64,000 nucleotides of DNA from Opisthorchis felineus (GCA_004794785.1 SJOL01005655.1:210305-274304), one strand, 5' to 3'. Shown: positions 38,501-54,000, counted from the first letter of the stretch. The notes: generated from the sequence alone by a model not told the origin. Program-made: numbers and translations.

Positions 38501-41500
38501 TCGCTGCCGTAGAACTAAGTTAGGTGTTAGCACCAGGCGTCATCACTACGATGGAACTGTTAGTGCGGGTAAAGCAACAGTCGTTCCACGCTCAACACAT
38601 CGCTATTGCCCTGAAAGATTACCCACATTAGTATTTATGGTTGCTTGCCCCGCCACTAGGCAATATTATTGTGCATGTCAAAATATCCTCTGTGCAAATT
38701 AATGCACCACGGCTGGCCAACGATTTGGATAGCTCAACTTCAAAAACGGAATTTCTTTGCGGTAAGATTCTGCGGTATTCTGAAATATTCACCCAACATT
38801 ATGTCACAAAATCCAAGCTTTTCAATTCGGCATTTCTGTGTTAAAATTGGGTATCTAGTCGAAGCAAAACGTCATCCCTAAAAGCATCAGGTGTAACAAA
38901 ATGATTGCTGGCATTTCTGCAGTTTAGCTAACAAAACAGATAGCCGCTTCCAGAGGCATTCAGCTGTGCGATTCATTTAGTAGTTTCTAGAGGGCTGTCA
39001 GAAGTACTCGGTGGCTAACACAAATCGCATTATCTACAAAAGTGAGTATTTGGTCAACGGCTTCACTACTCTGCGTTCACTTGTGTGTAGCTAGAAACAA
39101 GTCTCTGTTGTGACAGCGCTGCTGACGTATACTTCGTGACATCAATAGAAATAAAAGAGCAACTTTTTACGAACCGACCAAATATTTTCTAATCAGGATA
39201 AGGTTACATTTTTAAACCTTATGTCTTGAGAATATCGAGTAGCCATGTTAGCTGAATAAGCTTCCAGCAACTAGTTTCAACATCTATCTCATTAATAAAC
39301 CATAGGTTTCGTTCCTCAACATCTAGAACCACTGGAACGAACGGAAAAAAGCACTACAGACTTTGCACAACGAGCTACGTTTGTTGCACCAGTCATTATC
39401 AAACTTACGAAGGAATTCTTGTGGTCGATTTCACATGGCAATCGGAGGCGCAAGTCGATTGGTTGTGACCGAACTCGGGGATGGTTTGAAGCGACAGCTT
39501 CAAGAAGAAATGGAAAAAAAGTTGAAATGTATACGAAATGTATGTTGTAAAAATTGTTTAGTGACTATGTTTAACAGCGGCTATTTTTGGTGTTTCGTTC
39601 AATAACGATATTAGCATTTGCCAACAATCCTCCTTCTCGTGCGGGCCCTAAAAATGCTCTTAATTTTTCCCTTGTTCGTAGTCAGTTTTTAAGAAAATTA
39701 ATTAATGGGTGCCCCTCTATCCACTAGAGCTCTGAATAACGACCGTTTCATAAAATTGAAGAAAAACTCTCTAGCATTATACCAATTTTCCTTCCTCCAA
39801 GAAGACCGAGTTCACTTAGTTTTCTTACGTCGTAATGGAAAGGTAGTGTAATATACTCCTTATATAATATTACCATTTCAGAAATAGATGACACATTAAA
39901 TCTTACCAGTATGGTGTGTTTCCACGTAATACGAGACGAAAGACGGCGAAACTTTGATGAACAATATAGGATGTCGGATTTTCTACATGACCCATAAGGT
40001 TTCTGAAAACTCTCCGACAATCCACGGCCAGTTTCGGTTTTGTGACTCACTAGGCCCTAAGTTTCTGTCCAACTTATGTATCACCTAATCCTGAATTGTA
40101 CGCAATACACTCAACTGCAAATTATTTTGTTGCTAACCATTCAGAATATCGAAGTGCTTTGAGCAACCTTATAAGCAGTCTTCTACGGAGAAACTATACT
40201 GCGATATCTTAAACATCGTACCAAATGACCTTTGTGCAGGACATTCATTTGCAGAATAACATGTAGGAGGGGTTAAGCTAGTATTCACCTAAATCCCCAG
40301 TTGATATCAACTCACTTTATAAGCCAGTGTAATCGCCAATAACGTGTGATGTGAATCAGCAATTCTGGAATTTTCCGAAGGGTTACACATGATGGTTGCA
40401 CAGGATTAGGCTGGTTGTGACTGTTGTCTGATTCTATGCACTAATTTGGGATTGATGTAATACTTGACTTTGTGCACTGTTCCGACGTAAGGATAAGATT
40501 GTTTGGTACGTACATATTTGCAGAATAGGAAATATGGATGTTTTGACATTCATATTATCCAGTGCCAGAAGGAGTGTGGATGTGCAAATCTAGTTGCTAT
40601 CAAAAGGGTGGTTGTGGATTTTAAAGTGATCTGTCATCTAAAATATATCAAGTAACTTTTTCGGCATGCCTCTCCTTATTTTTTTAAAGTCTAGATTGGA
40701 AGAAGAGAGAGCTTTCTAACTTGTTTGCTTCCTGGGTTAACGAAAAGCCAGAAGAATTCATCAAATGTAGAAAATAAATTTCACTCAAAGTTTTGCTGCA
40801 AATGTTCTAAAGTGGTAATGTTGGTTGTCTATCGTTCAACCACATCTTTAATCGGGCAGTTACTGAGTCCTCATTTTGTCAAGGTTTCGCCCATCAACTC
40901 GGTAACATTCAAAATAAGTCTGTCTCTTTGCCACTTATTTAGGAGATGGAGGAGTTGGCGGCATCCAAAAGAAAAGAATTAGAACTTGAACTAGCGCAGT
41001 ATAAGAAGACACTAGAAACAGATACGAAGGTGAAGGATACAAAGATTGCGAAATTAAAAGAAAAGGTCAAGTTTTCTCTCTTCGGTTTGTCTATTTATTG
41101 TGGTTGTTTGTTAATATCGTTCATGAAAGTTGACTTCTAGGGACATGAAAACAAGCGCAACACTTCATCCACTGGTTACTTCATGTCGAATACCATTCGT
41201 AGGTAATACTGGTGCTTTTAGCCAACCTGATTTCTAGATTGAATGCATTTTTGACAAACTAGTTTCTTGTTTACTTTCATTCCATCGGAACGTGTTAATA
41301 AAAATCTTAAAGATTGGAGGTCTGCACTCCGGCCATCAGTAGCCCTAAAAAATTGCATGATGGATCCACTGGTCTTTCTAAAGTGGCTCAAAATGGACCG
41401 CTTGTAACAAGCAGAATTTTGTTTATGGCATGGTTGGTCTAACTAGATGAATCATATATATTGTTGACCTTGGCTTATTTATGCCAGGTTTCACTAACAA

Positions 41501-44500
41501 CTTACTTTATGTCGCTGTCAAAGACAGGCTTACAGTCCTAGATGACGAAGGCGTGATTGTAGGTTATCTGTGCGTTAACTTCTTACTAAGGTTTCGGGAG
41601 ACATACGCACCTTGCGCACTTGATGAGCAGCAGCGTACACGATCATTTCGGAATATGATAGTATATTTCTTTACTGAAATTGGTCTTCTAATTTTCCGAA
41701 TATATCAGGGATTTTTTTGTTAGTACTGAGAAATTGTCTGAATTCTGACTTTAAATTTTATCACACAAGGTTACCACAGTTATGGTTTTATCAATGGACG
41801 AAGTAAACCATTTTTCTTTCGGTGCATTCTATGATTTCATGGAAACAATGGAAACTTTACAATGGAAACTTTTGAAACAGGAGTCTGAACTCCATTGTAA
41901 GCAAAGAAAGAATCTCCGAACTACATCCTGCTGCGATTGTCATTTTTTTATCAGTATGACTCCACGCCTAAATGAGGGGCCCATTATTGTGCAAAGACCT
42001 CGTTCTGCTGGGCCATGCAATAGGTTTGTATTGATTTAGGCGACAAAAAGGCTTGAAACTTTGAATCGTTTACTTGTTTAAAAAGATCAGGTGGTCTTAT
42101 TGTAAAAATACAGCGATCAACATGTGTGCACTTCGCCCAGGAGATCTAAAGCAAACAGCCGTTGCAACAATTCTAACACATTACTTGTCGATGAAAAACC
42201 ATTCATTCTCCATGAAGAACTGATGACATTGGTCCCCGAGGGGCAATTTTACCTCTCAAATGGATGTCACGAGTATGGTGGCCTCCAAATTATTTGAATA
42301 ACACGAAGACTACGGGGGCTGACTGGCAGTGCTGAACTTGGGGGTTGTGGGGTACAAGATAACATGTGCATGAATACTAACTTGTGTAAATGTGCTGAAC
42401 CTGATTAAACTGGGTGTACAGTGGTTTCAACGACGAAGTTAAAAACCACTCGTTATTATTCCTTGAAATTTGAGCTTTGCTTAACGTCCCAGTAAACGCC
42501 ATTAAGCCTGACTTTTTCCATATCAGTCCTTTGGCGTCAGTCATCCTGTAGTGAGTGCTTGTCGCAGCATGTACGAACAAGTGTTTCGAAGACTCATAGG
42601 TAAATGATGATCCCAGTCTGGGTGGATTCTTGTGGCACACTTGATTAGCTAATGCCTGCTTAAATTGTGCATAAATGCTGTTTCCGGGGAAACACAGTGC
42701 ACAATGCCATGGTACTGATGTGATCATGGGGCTAACCTGAGCTACGAAGGAAGTGGATAAGAACACAAATATTATAGTCGTAGCGATTATTATGATAATT
42801 GTGCGATTTCATGGGGTCTGTCATTGAGCAATGGAATTATATCGCTTTTCACTAGAAGAATTTAGGACTGAATGGCGAAGCTGAGTTCAGTTTGAAGAAT
42901 AAAAGGCAACCAAACGCTATCGCAGAATCGTTCTGGATATCCGCAGCAAACATCATTTATAAACTTCAGGTCAGAATGAAAGAAGCTAACTACCAATCGT
43001 ATTGTACTGTCGTATTAGGAAGCCAACTTAGTCTTAGAACACCAAATGGCTTATCACAGATTCCTTCCTGATGGTTCAACTTCTTATCTTATTTTGCACG
43101 ATATGACACACTGATGTTTTGTCACGAACCATAATACAAAGCAGATTCACCACAAGGTTCGGCTTAAAAAATTCCCTTGTTTTTGTGGGTACCATTCAGG
43201 AGATCTACTTAATATAAGCATTATATAGCAGAGGAAACTTCTTCCACAACAGTACTCGAGTGCTACTTGAGATTCGTCACGTTGGATCAGACGGACCTGT
43301 CACTAGATCCTTTAGTTCCTCGTTTCAGACAATAAGCAGCTGGACCACGTAATCGCTAACTGACCTAGACTACCAAGGAAATAGTATCAGGTTTACCGCT
43401 TGGTCGAAGTACCTCTGGATCTAATTAAATAAAATTGCTGTGGTGAGTTCTTGGGCGACTGATCGATCTGATGTCCTGATATTACTAATGGTGACTAGTG
43501 AGGGCTTCAGTAGGGTTTTTTCCACTGCTTATACGTAATACTTCTCTGTGTATTATCATAATTAAATGCTTCGTTACATTTGGACTTCGTGCAGTATCGA
43601 GAGCACTTTGGTTGCATCTCAGTATTATTTTTAGCTTCTCGACCTGTAGCACAAGTGATACCATATTTATGTAGATACTACTTGCCAATGCAAGGGATAG
43701 AACTCATACGTCCCTAAGTACCGCAAACCTCATAGTTGTGAATAAGAGGCATTAAGTTCAGGTCTTTGATATAGTGGTTGTCAGACCGTAGCAAGTCTGC
43801 GCATGCAGAGTGTCATATAATTATTTGTACTAGAATGCCACTAGAGGAGTGTGAAATAACCCGTAGTATCCCAAATACATTCTAGGTTGTTAAACTTCAG
43901 ACTCAAATGAGACAGAAAGATGCTGAAACACACAATGTATTGGAAGACCTGGACCGTAAATTGCGGACGTCCATGTCGGTAATAAGTGAAACGCGATCCA
44001 GAGCGGAAGAAGCTGAGCGCAAACTGGAACTACGCACTAAAGTTCTGGAAGATTTGCAGAAACAGAACAAAAACCTGCTAGAAAGATTGAAGGTAACGGA
44101 GTAAAACTTAATTTGTAGAGGATTTGCTCATTCCACTTGCATTCTTCCCTCTATTTCACTACAATGTCTTGCGCGTCCAATATGAGGCCAGGACAACAGG
44201 GATGAACCGAAATAAGTGATTCACGCACCCACGTCATACTTTTTCTATTAGTTTCAATGAGCAGTCTTTCAAGACTATTGGTTGAAAGTTCTGTGGAATT
44301 TATATTCACCTCAATATTGTTTGACCAGCCACCGTTTCTCCGAAACACGAAGCGGTCAAACCTCGCAGGCATGAGCATGTTCTTCTGTACAACCACGTGA
44401 AGAGTGGAAACGAGCCAGAGGCGGTCAAACAATGACTTGGCAGCGAAGCATAAAAGCCAATACCAGCAAACTCGGCTGCGCTGGTCATTGCCGTCTTCCT

Positions 44501-47500
44501 GGATGGGAACCCCGAGACGGGCCACATCAACGGTCAGAGACATTGTCAAACATGGCCCAGTCGCGCCCTCAATGGCGCTCGTGCATCCAAGCTATTGCCT
44601 TCAATGCATAGCTCCCTTCCCAATTCCCCCAATTAACAGTCCACTGACAGTGCTGTATTTACGCATCAATTTATCAGCTCCCGCCTCCAATGCGCAGCTA
44701 CCTACCCCACCTCCCCAAATCATCGGTGAACTAAACTGTGGCAGATACAACCACTGTACGACAAGTTCGCGGTCCTTACAGCTGACAATGATGATGATGA
44801 CAGGCGTGATAATTTGGATGTGGTGAGTATGCATTGGTTGAGTAGTGGCAACACACTCGCCCTATATATCGGATGTCGGGGTTGCACACTCAGGCACGAC
44901 CAAGATGTTAACTCTCTTAGCCCTATTAAGAATGAAATTCTTGCCCAGCTCCGTTGGTTTGAACTAGCCAGAATTGTGGAGAGGAAGATGACTGCAGTGA
45001 ATGGACATGTAATCATTATTTGTGCGTCTATCGACAACCAATTTGCATTCCCAGTAAGTGATGTTTTACAGCGCCCTCTGTGTTTGCAACTCATGTTTCC
45101 AGCTCTAAATGCTGCTTAATGTTTTCGAATAATGTTGTCTCTGTTACCGTTGACTTGGCCCAATACTTTCTGGTATTTGTTAGCAATAATTCTGTGTGAA
45201 CGTATGCTCATAGTCCTTCGTAAATTTGGGTTTTAAAATGACAAGGGAAGAATCCGAAAATGAATTACGCTTATTTTGTTGGTGGTCTAAGAAAAACTGG
45301 GCCTCCCCTGTCGTGTTGGTTGTTTATCATTGGATCACCACTGTGTTAAGAACTATGTTTCAAGTAACAAGTTATCGATTATTGTACACATTGGGTAATC
45401 AGAAAACCCATTCACCAAGTACGGTGTAGAATTCGAGAGTATACCTCTTCAATTTAGTTGAGTTATACAGCAATCACATAACACCTAAAAAATACTATAG
45501 ACTGTCGGGCTATTCCGACTCCACACGGCACTTCATCGAATATAAATAATATTGGGTGTGCACTTCCATGTGGTTGTTAACATGTTCGTTAACCAGGGTG
45601 GTCTTGATGGTTGAACTATCAGATTTTGTGAACAGACGATCAAACTGGGCTAGTGGATCACCGCCTTCTCAGCTATAGTGTACACGCAAGACACTCCAAT
45701 AGCTTAGTGGTCGTTTTTTCAAACTAACTGAGTACCTTACATATTTAAAAAGCGTCTTTCTTTTTGATTAAATAGCTAATTAATTAATCTTAAAGTTTGC
45801 ATTTTCCATCTCGCTCTTGCTGACACAGTGAGGTAATTCCTTCCAAGCCTGACCGATTTATTGGCCAATGGCTCATCGACCAAATATCTCTCTTCTTGTA
45901 TATAGACTGCGCACATTACTCGCGCAGTTCGTTTTTAAAACGAAGGAGATTTATGGACATTTCGCGTGCGAATCTTTACAGCAATAACATATCATGCACC
46001 AAATTTAATTTTCTCTCTTTTGATCTATTTCACGATCATGATAGTTGCAGAAAAGTAGTCAATTCACGGAGCTAAAAGCGGAATTAGACAAGAAGTGGGC
46101 CAGCACAGTAAGCAGAGAATGCGCCCGGGTTCGTGATGAAATGACAGCAAAAATTAGGCAGCAACTTCAGCAGTTGTTAATCAGTCACCAAAAAACCCAT
46201 CAAGAAGAAACGAAGCAACTTCGTTGTTGCATGGAAGGTGTACTGGACGAGTTAAAAAAACAGATATCAGTCGCTAATGAAGAGGACGCTCGAAAGAAAC
46301 GAAAAGAGGAGCAAAATGTTAAGTCTTCAGACCGGTAAGTTAACAGCACTTTGTTGAGTAATGGTTACAACAAAAGTAATGGGAAGTCAACAGACATGAA
46401 TCGGCCTTATACTGAGAGCAACACCAATGCAGAACATGGTATCCCCACTTCCGTGCAATATTATCGTCCGTCTCCAATATTACTATCGTCGCTAACATGA
46501 TGATTAAGAAGTAAAAGTTTCTCAAATTAATTAGCCAAAATGATGGGCATTAAGGCATAGTGTCCAACAGTGATACTGCGCTGTAACTTAATACTACATC
46601 AGACGTTTGTCGAAATATCCCATCTTGCTCTTAGCCATGACAATATGAAGGTCATAATAACCGGATTAGTGACAATTAGTATTGCTACTGTATTAATTGT
46701 ACAGGTCAGGAAAACGTTATAGGCAAATGCCATGCTAACCGAAATCAATTTCTATGAGAACATCATAGCCAGATCACTTCGCGTGTCTGCTCTACTGACA
46801 CATCTTTTCAAATAATCATCGTCAGTGGGACAGCTCGGGTTGCTGCCTGCATTGGACGAAAAGTTTGGTGGTGACTGAGCGGTATCAATTTCAAGCACCA
46901 TAAAGCCTGATATACTACCTAATTTTCTGACACCCTAAGAGTGTTTCTGCTACGCTGGCCTTGTGAACGCGGCAGGGAAAGCTGCCACGAAGACTGCCAT
47001 TTTAGTTCTGAACTGTAGTGTAGAGTTTGAAGGAATACCAGCCTACTCGGCAGATGATTTAGAAAGAGTAACACGTGTCTATATGTATATTGTGTATATC
47101 CGAACTTTAGTATATTTACTACATCAGGAAGCAATCAGAGAAGTAATCGCCCAACGTTTTACATCTCCTACCTCATCAAAAGATTGTCGTTATTTCAGAA
47201 TTTAAGATTATTTGACTACCCGATATGCATCTGCATTTTTAACTCGTTTGAGAACCTATAGGAACTAATGGTACCCCGACTTTTGTCGGATGCCTTCGTG
47301 AATGCCTACAAAGAGGATAAGCATTTGATCCGATACGGGACTGGCGACACACTAATCAACACAATCCTCACACGCTGATCAAGTGTCACAAAGTGATGTA
47401 TGTACATGTATGTATATTGTTAGTGATCTGGTTGTAACGTAAGTAGGTTGATTATCAGAAGGTGACAAGCACTAACAAATGTCTGTTTTACCAGAATGAT

Positions 47501-48050
47501 GACGATTACAAAAGTTATGTGCAATTGATAAAATAAACACGGTGCAAGAAGAGAATAAGCCAAAAAGTGACTTATCGTTTGAGGACAACTGTTGAGAGTT
47601 CCTGAGTGAAGTTCCGGAGGCGAGATCTGTCTTCTCTGCAGTATAGCTGCTACAAGTGTTCGTAATTGTCCGTGAAGACAAGTGGAGCTCGTTTGACTTC
47701 CTGTCCTGTGCGCGCGAGTGTGTGTGTTTGGGTCGAGTTGCATGCCTATTTATTGTGTGCAGTGTGAAGAGAGGGTGGTGTCCATTCGTGTTTGCTAATT
47801 GCACGAACATGAATACAACTTGACCTGATGTGGTTGAAGTTCGTAAGCCCGGCGCGTGACGCAGGTGGTAGCCGCGTAAACAAAAATGGGTGAGAAATTG
47901 TAGTGTACATGTTTTCGGCTGAGGTTGCAAGTGGGACAGGAACTGTTACGTGATTTGAGTGTTTGTGACGCGTTATCTAGTGAGTGACCGCTACTATATA
48001 CAGACGTACATACAAACATACATACATACATACATACATACATACATACA

Positions 48051-48083
<33 letters not shown>

Positions 48084-51000
48084 GTTGCGAAGCAAAATGG
48101 CAAGACTGCATCATCAGAAACTTTCTGTAAGTTCAAAGTGAGTATACAAATGCCATTTAAATGGTTACGGGCCGGATTAATCAAAACCCTATTAACTGCT
48201 GTTTCTTTTCGGCAAATACAAAAGGAACTGAAGGTTGTCTTCCACCCTCTCAACCCAAGTTTCCTGTTAGATGAATTCCAACTCCAGCTACTTCGTTGCT
48301 GAAACGGATATCTATAGGTGTGTTTGTGTGATGCTTTTCCACAAAGTTGATGGTTTCCCTAAAGAACAGTCGAAGAGCTAACTTCAATAGCTTTTAATGG
48401 TCCCCAACTTGAATGCAGTAGCAAATGTGTGTTGGAATATCTACTGCGGCCTTTGTTTCAACGGAGATGCTCGGTTTCATCAGCCAATTGACAGCAAGTG
48501 TTTCTGTATTGGGGAACCATTCCTGGTCTTCACTTGTGTCTTACTTCAGTACAGTAAAAATGCACAACTGGAAAATAGCCTAATTGGAAAACAGCAGTCT
48601 GCCTGGGATTGCTTGTGATAATGTAAGCAATGGAGGTGTAAGTTGGCGAACAAACAGCGTGGATTAGTTCGCCTGCTTCCATCAAACCATATGCGGTAAA
48701 TGTTGATGCCTCGTTTGCTGAGCTAGGCAGTCTGATCACGAAAGTTTTATATCCAGGTAACATCTTCGGTGTGAAGCGAAGCGGTGTGGCTGTGTATGGC
48801 AACATACGTGCCGCTGGCCCACAGTGACCTCCAGTTGGCAATTCTACCGGCTGGCTTGTTAGCCACTGGTCTGATTGGTCGATGTCCATATGGCCTTTGA
48901 GCTTGGCCGCTTCTGCTCTCATCCACTAAAGTGAGCTCTGACCAGACCCTTCCAGACCGCCATCTGTCTCCTCGATTTTTGATAAAAACCTATGTAGCAG
49001 ATTTGCCAACCTCAGCGAATGAAACCAATGGACATCTACGCAACCTGAGCTGCTAAGATTATCCTAAATATGCGCTGACGTAGCATAATAGGTTTTCTAA
49101 AATGTCTCCATGAATCCCTCTAATGAGTCTATCTGAGCTACCAATATCTCATACAAGCGCGAATGCTTCCCTCTGCAAAATATCTAGGTTCCTCCTCATA
49201 AATTTGGTTGGCCCGGGTTGTAACGCCACCCGGTGGAGCACTAGCTGGCCAATGACTTGATAAATGAAAAGCAGTTGAATGCATCCGTTTTGTCCGCTGA
49301 TGGCCATGGTTAGATATGGTTCGTACAATCCATATTGTTGATATACGTAGTTTCCAATCTGAAAATACTCTCAATGTAGGGTATGTGGTAGGCTAATTTT
49401 CCACTGTGATGGAATCATTCAATTTAATGATAAGTCGTGTACGGCCTCCGCTCTTCCTGAGCTAAGTGCTCCACTTTCTATCTACCCTCTCCTTGATCCA
49501 TTAAGATAATGTGCTCCAAATATCCCTTCGAATAACCGGTATTCCTCATTTAGAAACATGACCAAAGCCGCTTTACGAGACTATGCTTAACAGCAGGGTG
49601 CATTCTGCTGTCTAGTAAGTTGATTAGTTTAATAATTCTCATAGACTATACTGAGATATTTAGTTTTAACTTTTTGGCTTTAAATTATTGTGTATTTAGT
49701 TTTGTGGATCGATCAGTGGGAAACGAAACTTCTCTCTTTGGTCCACTCGAAGGTGTTCGTTGTTCCAACTCTGGACGCAGTCAAACACAAGTAAGTTCCG
49801 GGTTACGTGATTCAGTTGTTTGTTGAAAGTCAGTCGTCGCTTCGAACTGTTTAAGTGTTGGTAGCTAAGCTTCTCGAGATTAGTCTATTTAAATTAGGAT
49901 TAATTCACCCAAATGTTTTGAGGAAAGCTTGATGTTCTTTTGGACCACCCCCAAAACCCAGCCGTTGTTGTATAGCTGATGATATGCCTCGTGGCGTTCA
50001 TAGAATAAAATTTTAGGCTTGTATTAAATAGAAGAAACACTATAAAGGAGGAATTTCTGAATACAGTGGAGTTTTCATCCTGTCAGTGAAGCCAATCTAT
50101 GCTGAAAATCCGAGAACTACTGTACAGCTGTTTTATTCTTGTTGGGAATCATCAGCAGTGCGCGTCTCACCAAACTCAGACAGTTTCGAACTCGCGACCG
50201 TCTGGCCAGTGGTTGAACACTTAACCGTTTGGCTAGGAGTGGCTGATTAGCAGTGTGATTACCTCTCACTAAAACAAGAAACGGCGCCACTCTTCCTTCA
50301 AGGAGTTGTCTTCTGTGGGTTTTTACGAGTTACCGATCTGACACAACAGTAAATAAGTGCTACTTTTGTGGTAACTGAAACAACAACAGTGTAAGAGTAG
50401 ATTTCACATTTTTCTCTTTTAGTCTGGTACGGCTAGCTTTTTTGAAGGTGTGGGAAACTTTTCGGAATCTGAAACATTCATATCACCGAAAAAGCAGGGC
50501 GAAAATACGGAAACCTGTGAGGTAAACTAGTTACGCCTGTGTTTGATGGCAGATTTAATTATTCAGGACAATAACAGCCTACGCCAAAAGGTCATCGTCT
50601 AACGTACAGCTGCTCTATATTCCTGAAAAACTAGCACAACTGGGGTTTTCGTTAATTGCTGAAAAGAGTTGAGCTCATAACCTTCTGGGAAAAAACTCAA
50701 CCGGTGACCTATGTGGTTGCAGCGCAGCTCAGTAAATTCCATGTAACCCGACAATCTTAGGCTAATAAATGATAGCATATAACCCAAGAAGAAAAGCTTT
50801 TGGAAGAAGACTATCCCTATGGCGATAAAGCATCGGCGTTCCTGGATGTCCGCGACCTAGTTCAATCCTCCGAAAGCGGACTGCTCCCACGACGGATAAA
50901 ATGATCCTTACCCTTTTAGTGACCTTTCCTACTGGTAGGTTTCTGTGTTTTATGTTGTAATAATTCGAACCGGCTAACGTGTTATAAGGATGGGTTTCAA

Positions 51001-54000
51001 ATTTTTTACAGATATCTGTAGAGAGAGCAGTATAACCAGCTCTACTGTAATCCCTGATCAGGGTTTGTGGACGACACTTTCTTCAAAACCGATGTGCCTT
51101 CGAAAAGCTTCGAAACGAGCAAACGGTATCTTCGAGTGACGCGGAATACCAGAACCTGCGGGAAGGCAAAACGAAGTTGGAGCTGGGTTTCTATACGGTA
51201 TTATTAACATAAGACATCAATTCACAAAATGTACAAACCTCGACAGTAGATACTCGTCAACAACAAATGGTCCACTTGGACTACAAAAGTAAGAACCAAA
51301 TGAGCAAACAGGCTCCTACGTGAGACAGCCACACGTGCGTAAGGTCGGCCACAAATGGCTGGATGACCTCAAGGCCAAATGGGTGAAGTGGTAAGGACAA
51401 ACGAACGTCAGTTCATTAGGACGCACTAAACACAAAAATGGAGCGGGGGTTACAAATAGGGACAAGAAACGTGGGGAATTTCAAATGTCAAAGTAATGGA
51501 CGATACACCTACCGTTGGCTAACGATACCTCCAGGGTTTTCCACGTCAAGCAATAAACCGAGTACTCAATATATGTAGATTAGTTTGACTGGACAAAAGT
51601 TGTGCCTACTCCCAGCCATATGATACCTCTGGTCGCCACCAGAGTGTTGTTATTCAAGGCTTTTTCTGCTATGCGTTTTATTCTACTCGCTATTTCAAGT
51701 GGCTTGCATAAAACTTCCAAAGGATATTTATACTGGTGGAGTGTTCAAAAAATTACAAATGGCACTAAAATACTGAAGTGCGGTCACTTTTTGTGTACCC
51801 AGCATTGAATTCACATCCACTGGTTATAAATTATTAGGCTTTCAGAAAAATGTAGTTGAATTGCTAAATCCAAAGGCGCCCAGACGCCTCATAGCATAAG
51901 CAGGAACACCGATACACTCACACTGAGAAATGGTGAAACCATAGTAAATTGGATAGTGTTCAATGAATGCAGTAACTAGCACTACGCAGTGTCTTGCGGC
52001 AATCTTTTGATCAAAGGAGGGGACGAAAACGCCAAGTGAAGAGAATTTATCCAAGCTGCAGTGGTCGGCCCTAATCCATAAGGGGGTTTCTGCCTATTTT
52101 ACGAGCTGATGCGTTGGCTCGATCAATTCAAGGATATTGCAATTCAATGAATAAAAAATTTTTTATGGTGAAAAGATGATTAGCTGATGGAATCTAGTTC
52201 AAAAAGACCAGCTAGAAGATGACGATTCCCGCTGTCAATACGTCATGTTCACTTATCTATTTAGTGACTGCTGGAGGCATTCAGTGAGGTGACCTGAGCA
52301 AGTTATTGCGCAGTTTTACAAGAACCTGCTACCACTCCTTTGCCATGTTTGTTTTTCCATGTTTAGAAATTCTCGGCCTTTTCTAAACCTAATGGCTAAC
52401 AAACGCATGCATTCACCAAAAATACTCCTTACCTTTCTGTTTACGACTGAGGGTGCGTTTATGACCAAAATGCTCCTGGGATGGTATTCCATGTGGAACC
52501 TGGTGTAAGCGGATATTGGAAGATTCTAAATAACTCGTTATTTGCCTCTTTGCTCTTGGCAGGAATATGATCTTCAAACAAGATTGGGAAAGAAAAAGTT
52601 CGCGTGTGACCAGCTTGAAGTTGAAGTTCATGCAATGGAGATCAAGTTGCAAGAGACAAAAAAGAGTCAATGGGAACTAAAAACCGATTTAGTGCATCAG
52701 ATGGAGCATGAAAGAAAAGAGTTTGCAAGTCAAATGGAGTGAGTTTTGTTCACCTTTATATGAAGAATGGTATTCTATCTGTTCGTTGTCTTTTACCTGC
52801 ATGTGGATTTTATGTGTCAACTTAGGGAACCTTGAACGTTTAGATCATTTAACGCAACCGCAGCCAGAAGGCTCAGAAAAGCTATTTTTATTTGACTCCC
52901 TCTAAACGGGTTACTTTTAAATGGCATTTAGCCGCCCTATAATCCGATGATAAAAACGATCGTTACTTTGTTATCCCTAATGTGGCGACTCTCTGGTGTG
53001 ACTCTCTGTTGCGAGATTAGATTTCAGTTGGTTTTCCTTATTAATCATGACTATATGTTCAATCAGTTCTACCTTACTTGGTTTTGCGAAATTACTGCAG
53101 AAACGCTGCTGTACATATATTAATCACTTTATGTGAGACTTTGAGGTTCTGATCGAAATCGTTAAATCTGCTTTATAATAATCTCGCTAAACGACGATTT
53201 TGGAATAACAACATTTTCATGCGCTTATCCAAGATCTTTTGATGTAATTTGCTCCTTAACACCAAAAAAATACCTTTCGGCTTTTGTAACTGTACTTGCT
53301 GTAATATGGGAATGAATTTCTATTCTTTTTGCAGGATCTGTATGACTACACTGTGCGGCAAAATTTGTTTTTTGATGATAGAAAAGCAACAAACTTGCCT
53401 GTATAAAACATAAGCATAATGAATTCATCAGCGAAGCTTAAAAACCGAGGTGTTCAGACTAAAGGCGTTTAAAGGATATATAGTTCGCTACAGCTGCAAT
53501 CAGTCTGTCTCAAAACGAACGATCAAACAATGCAAGAAAGCCGGTCAAGTTCGGGAACGGAATACAAACGAAGCGGGCAGGTCGAGGTTATATACTGCGA
53601 GCTTTCATCAAGTCCGAGTGGCTTTCTAGGAAACGGCTTCTATCACATTAATGCTCTAAAGAGTGAATACTGTATGGATAAGTGGCTGGCATCTAAGAGT
53701 GATTGGATTTTGAACCACTGCACGCCTGTACTTCAGCATATTCTGAAGCTTTGCTCCGTTTATGCGACGTCTACCTGACGAAAATATGAGAATAAAATGT
53801 ACCTTCTTTTTATGAAAGAATAATTTTTGGCATCTTCTTTTATGGTTATAGTTCATGAATTGCTTGTGGATTTCAAAGTCGTCTGTATGGTTACCTCCTG
53901 CTCATAATCTTGGTTTTCAGTCAACCAATGTTTGAAAATATTCCGTACAAAACGCCTACTTGAAAAACACATGAAGAAGGGTTCTGAAGTTGAAAATACA

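Larger units (their letters stand above)
46335..49699 (+). other. Intron 12 (3.4 kb)
   Basis: The intron is bounded by GTAAGT and TGTATTTAG. It contains the (ACAT)n microsatellite at 48004-48081 and, just before it, a GC-richer block (47460-47990) with two overlapping 152-codon minus-strand frames of unknown identity. The rest is unremarkable. Confidence 0.6.

Noticed and set aside
48004..48081. CRISPR-like or telomere-like array
   Set aside because: A simple four-base microsatellite with no spacers, and the unit is not a telomere repeat.
53430..53780. Candidate exon around a 82-codon plus-strand frame
   Set aside because: No acceptable donor (GTCGAG) and no coiled-coil or other recognisable character.
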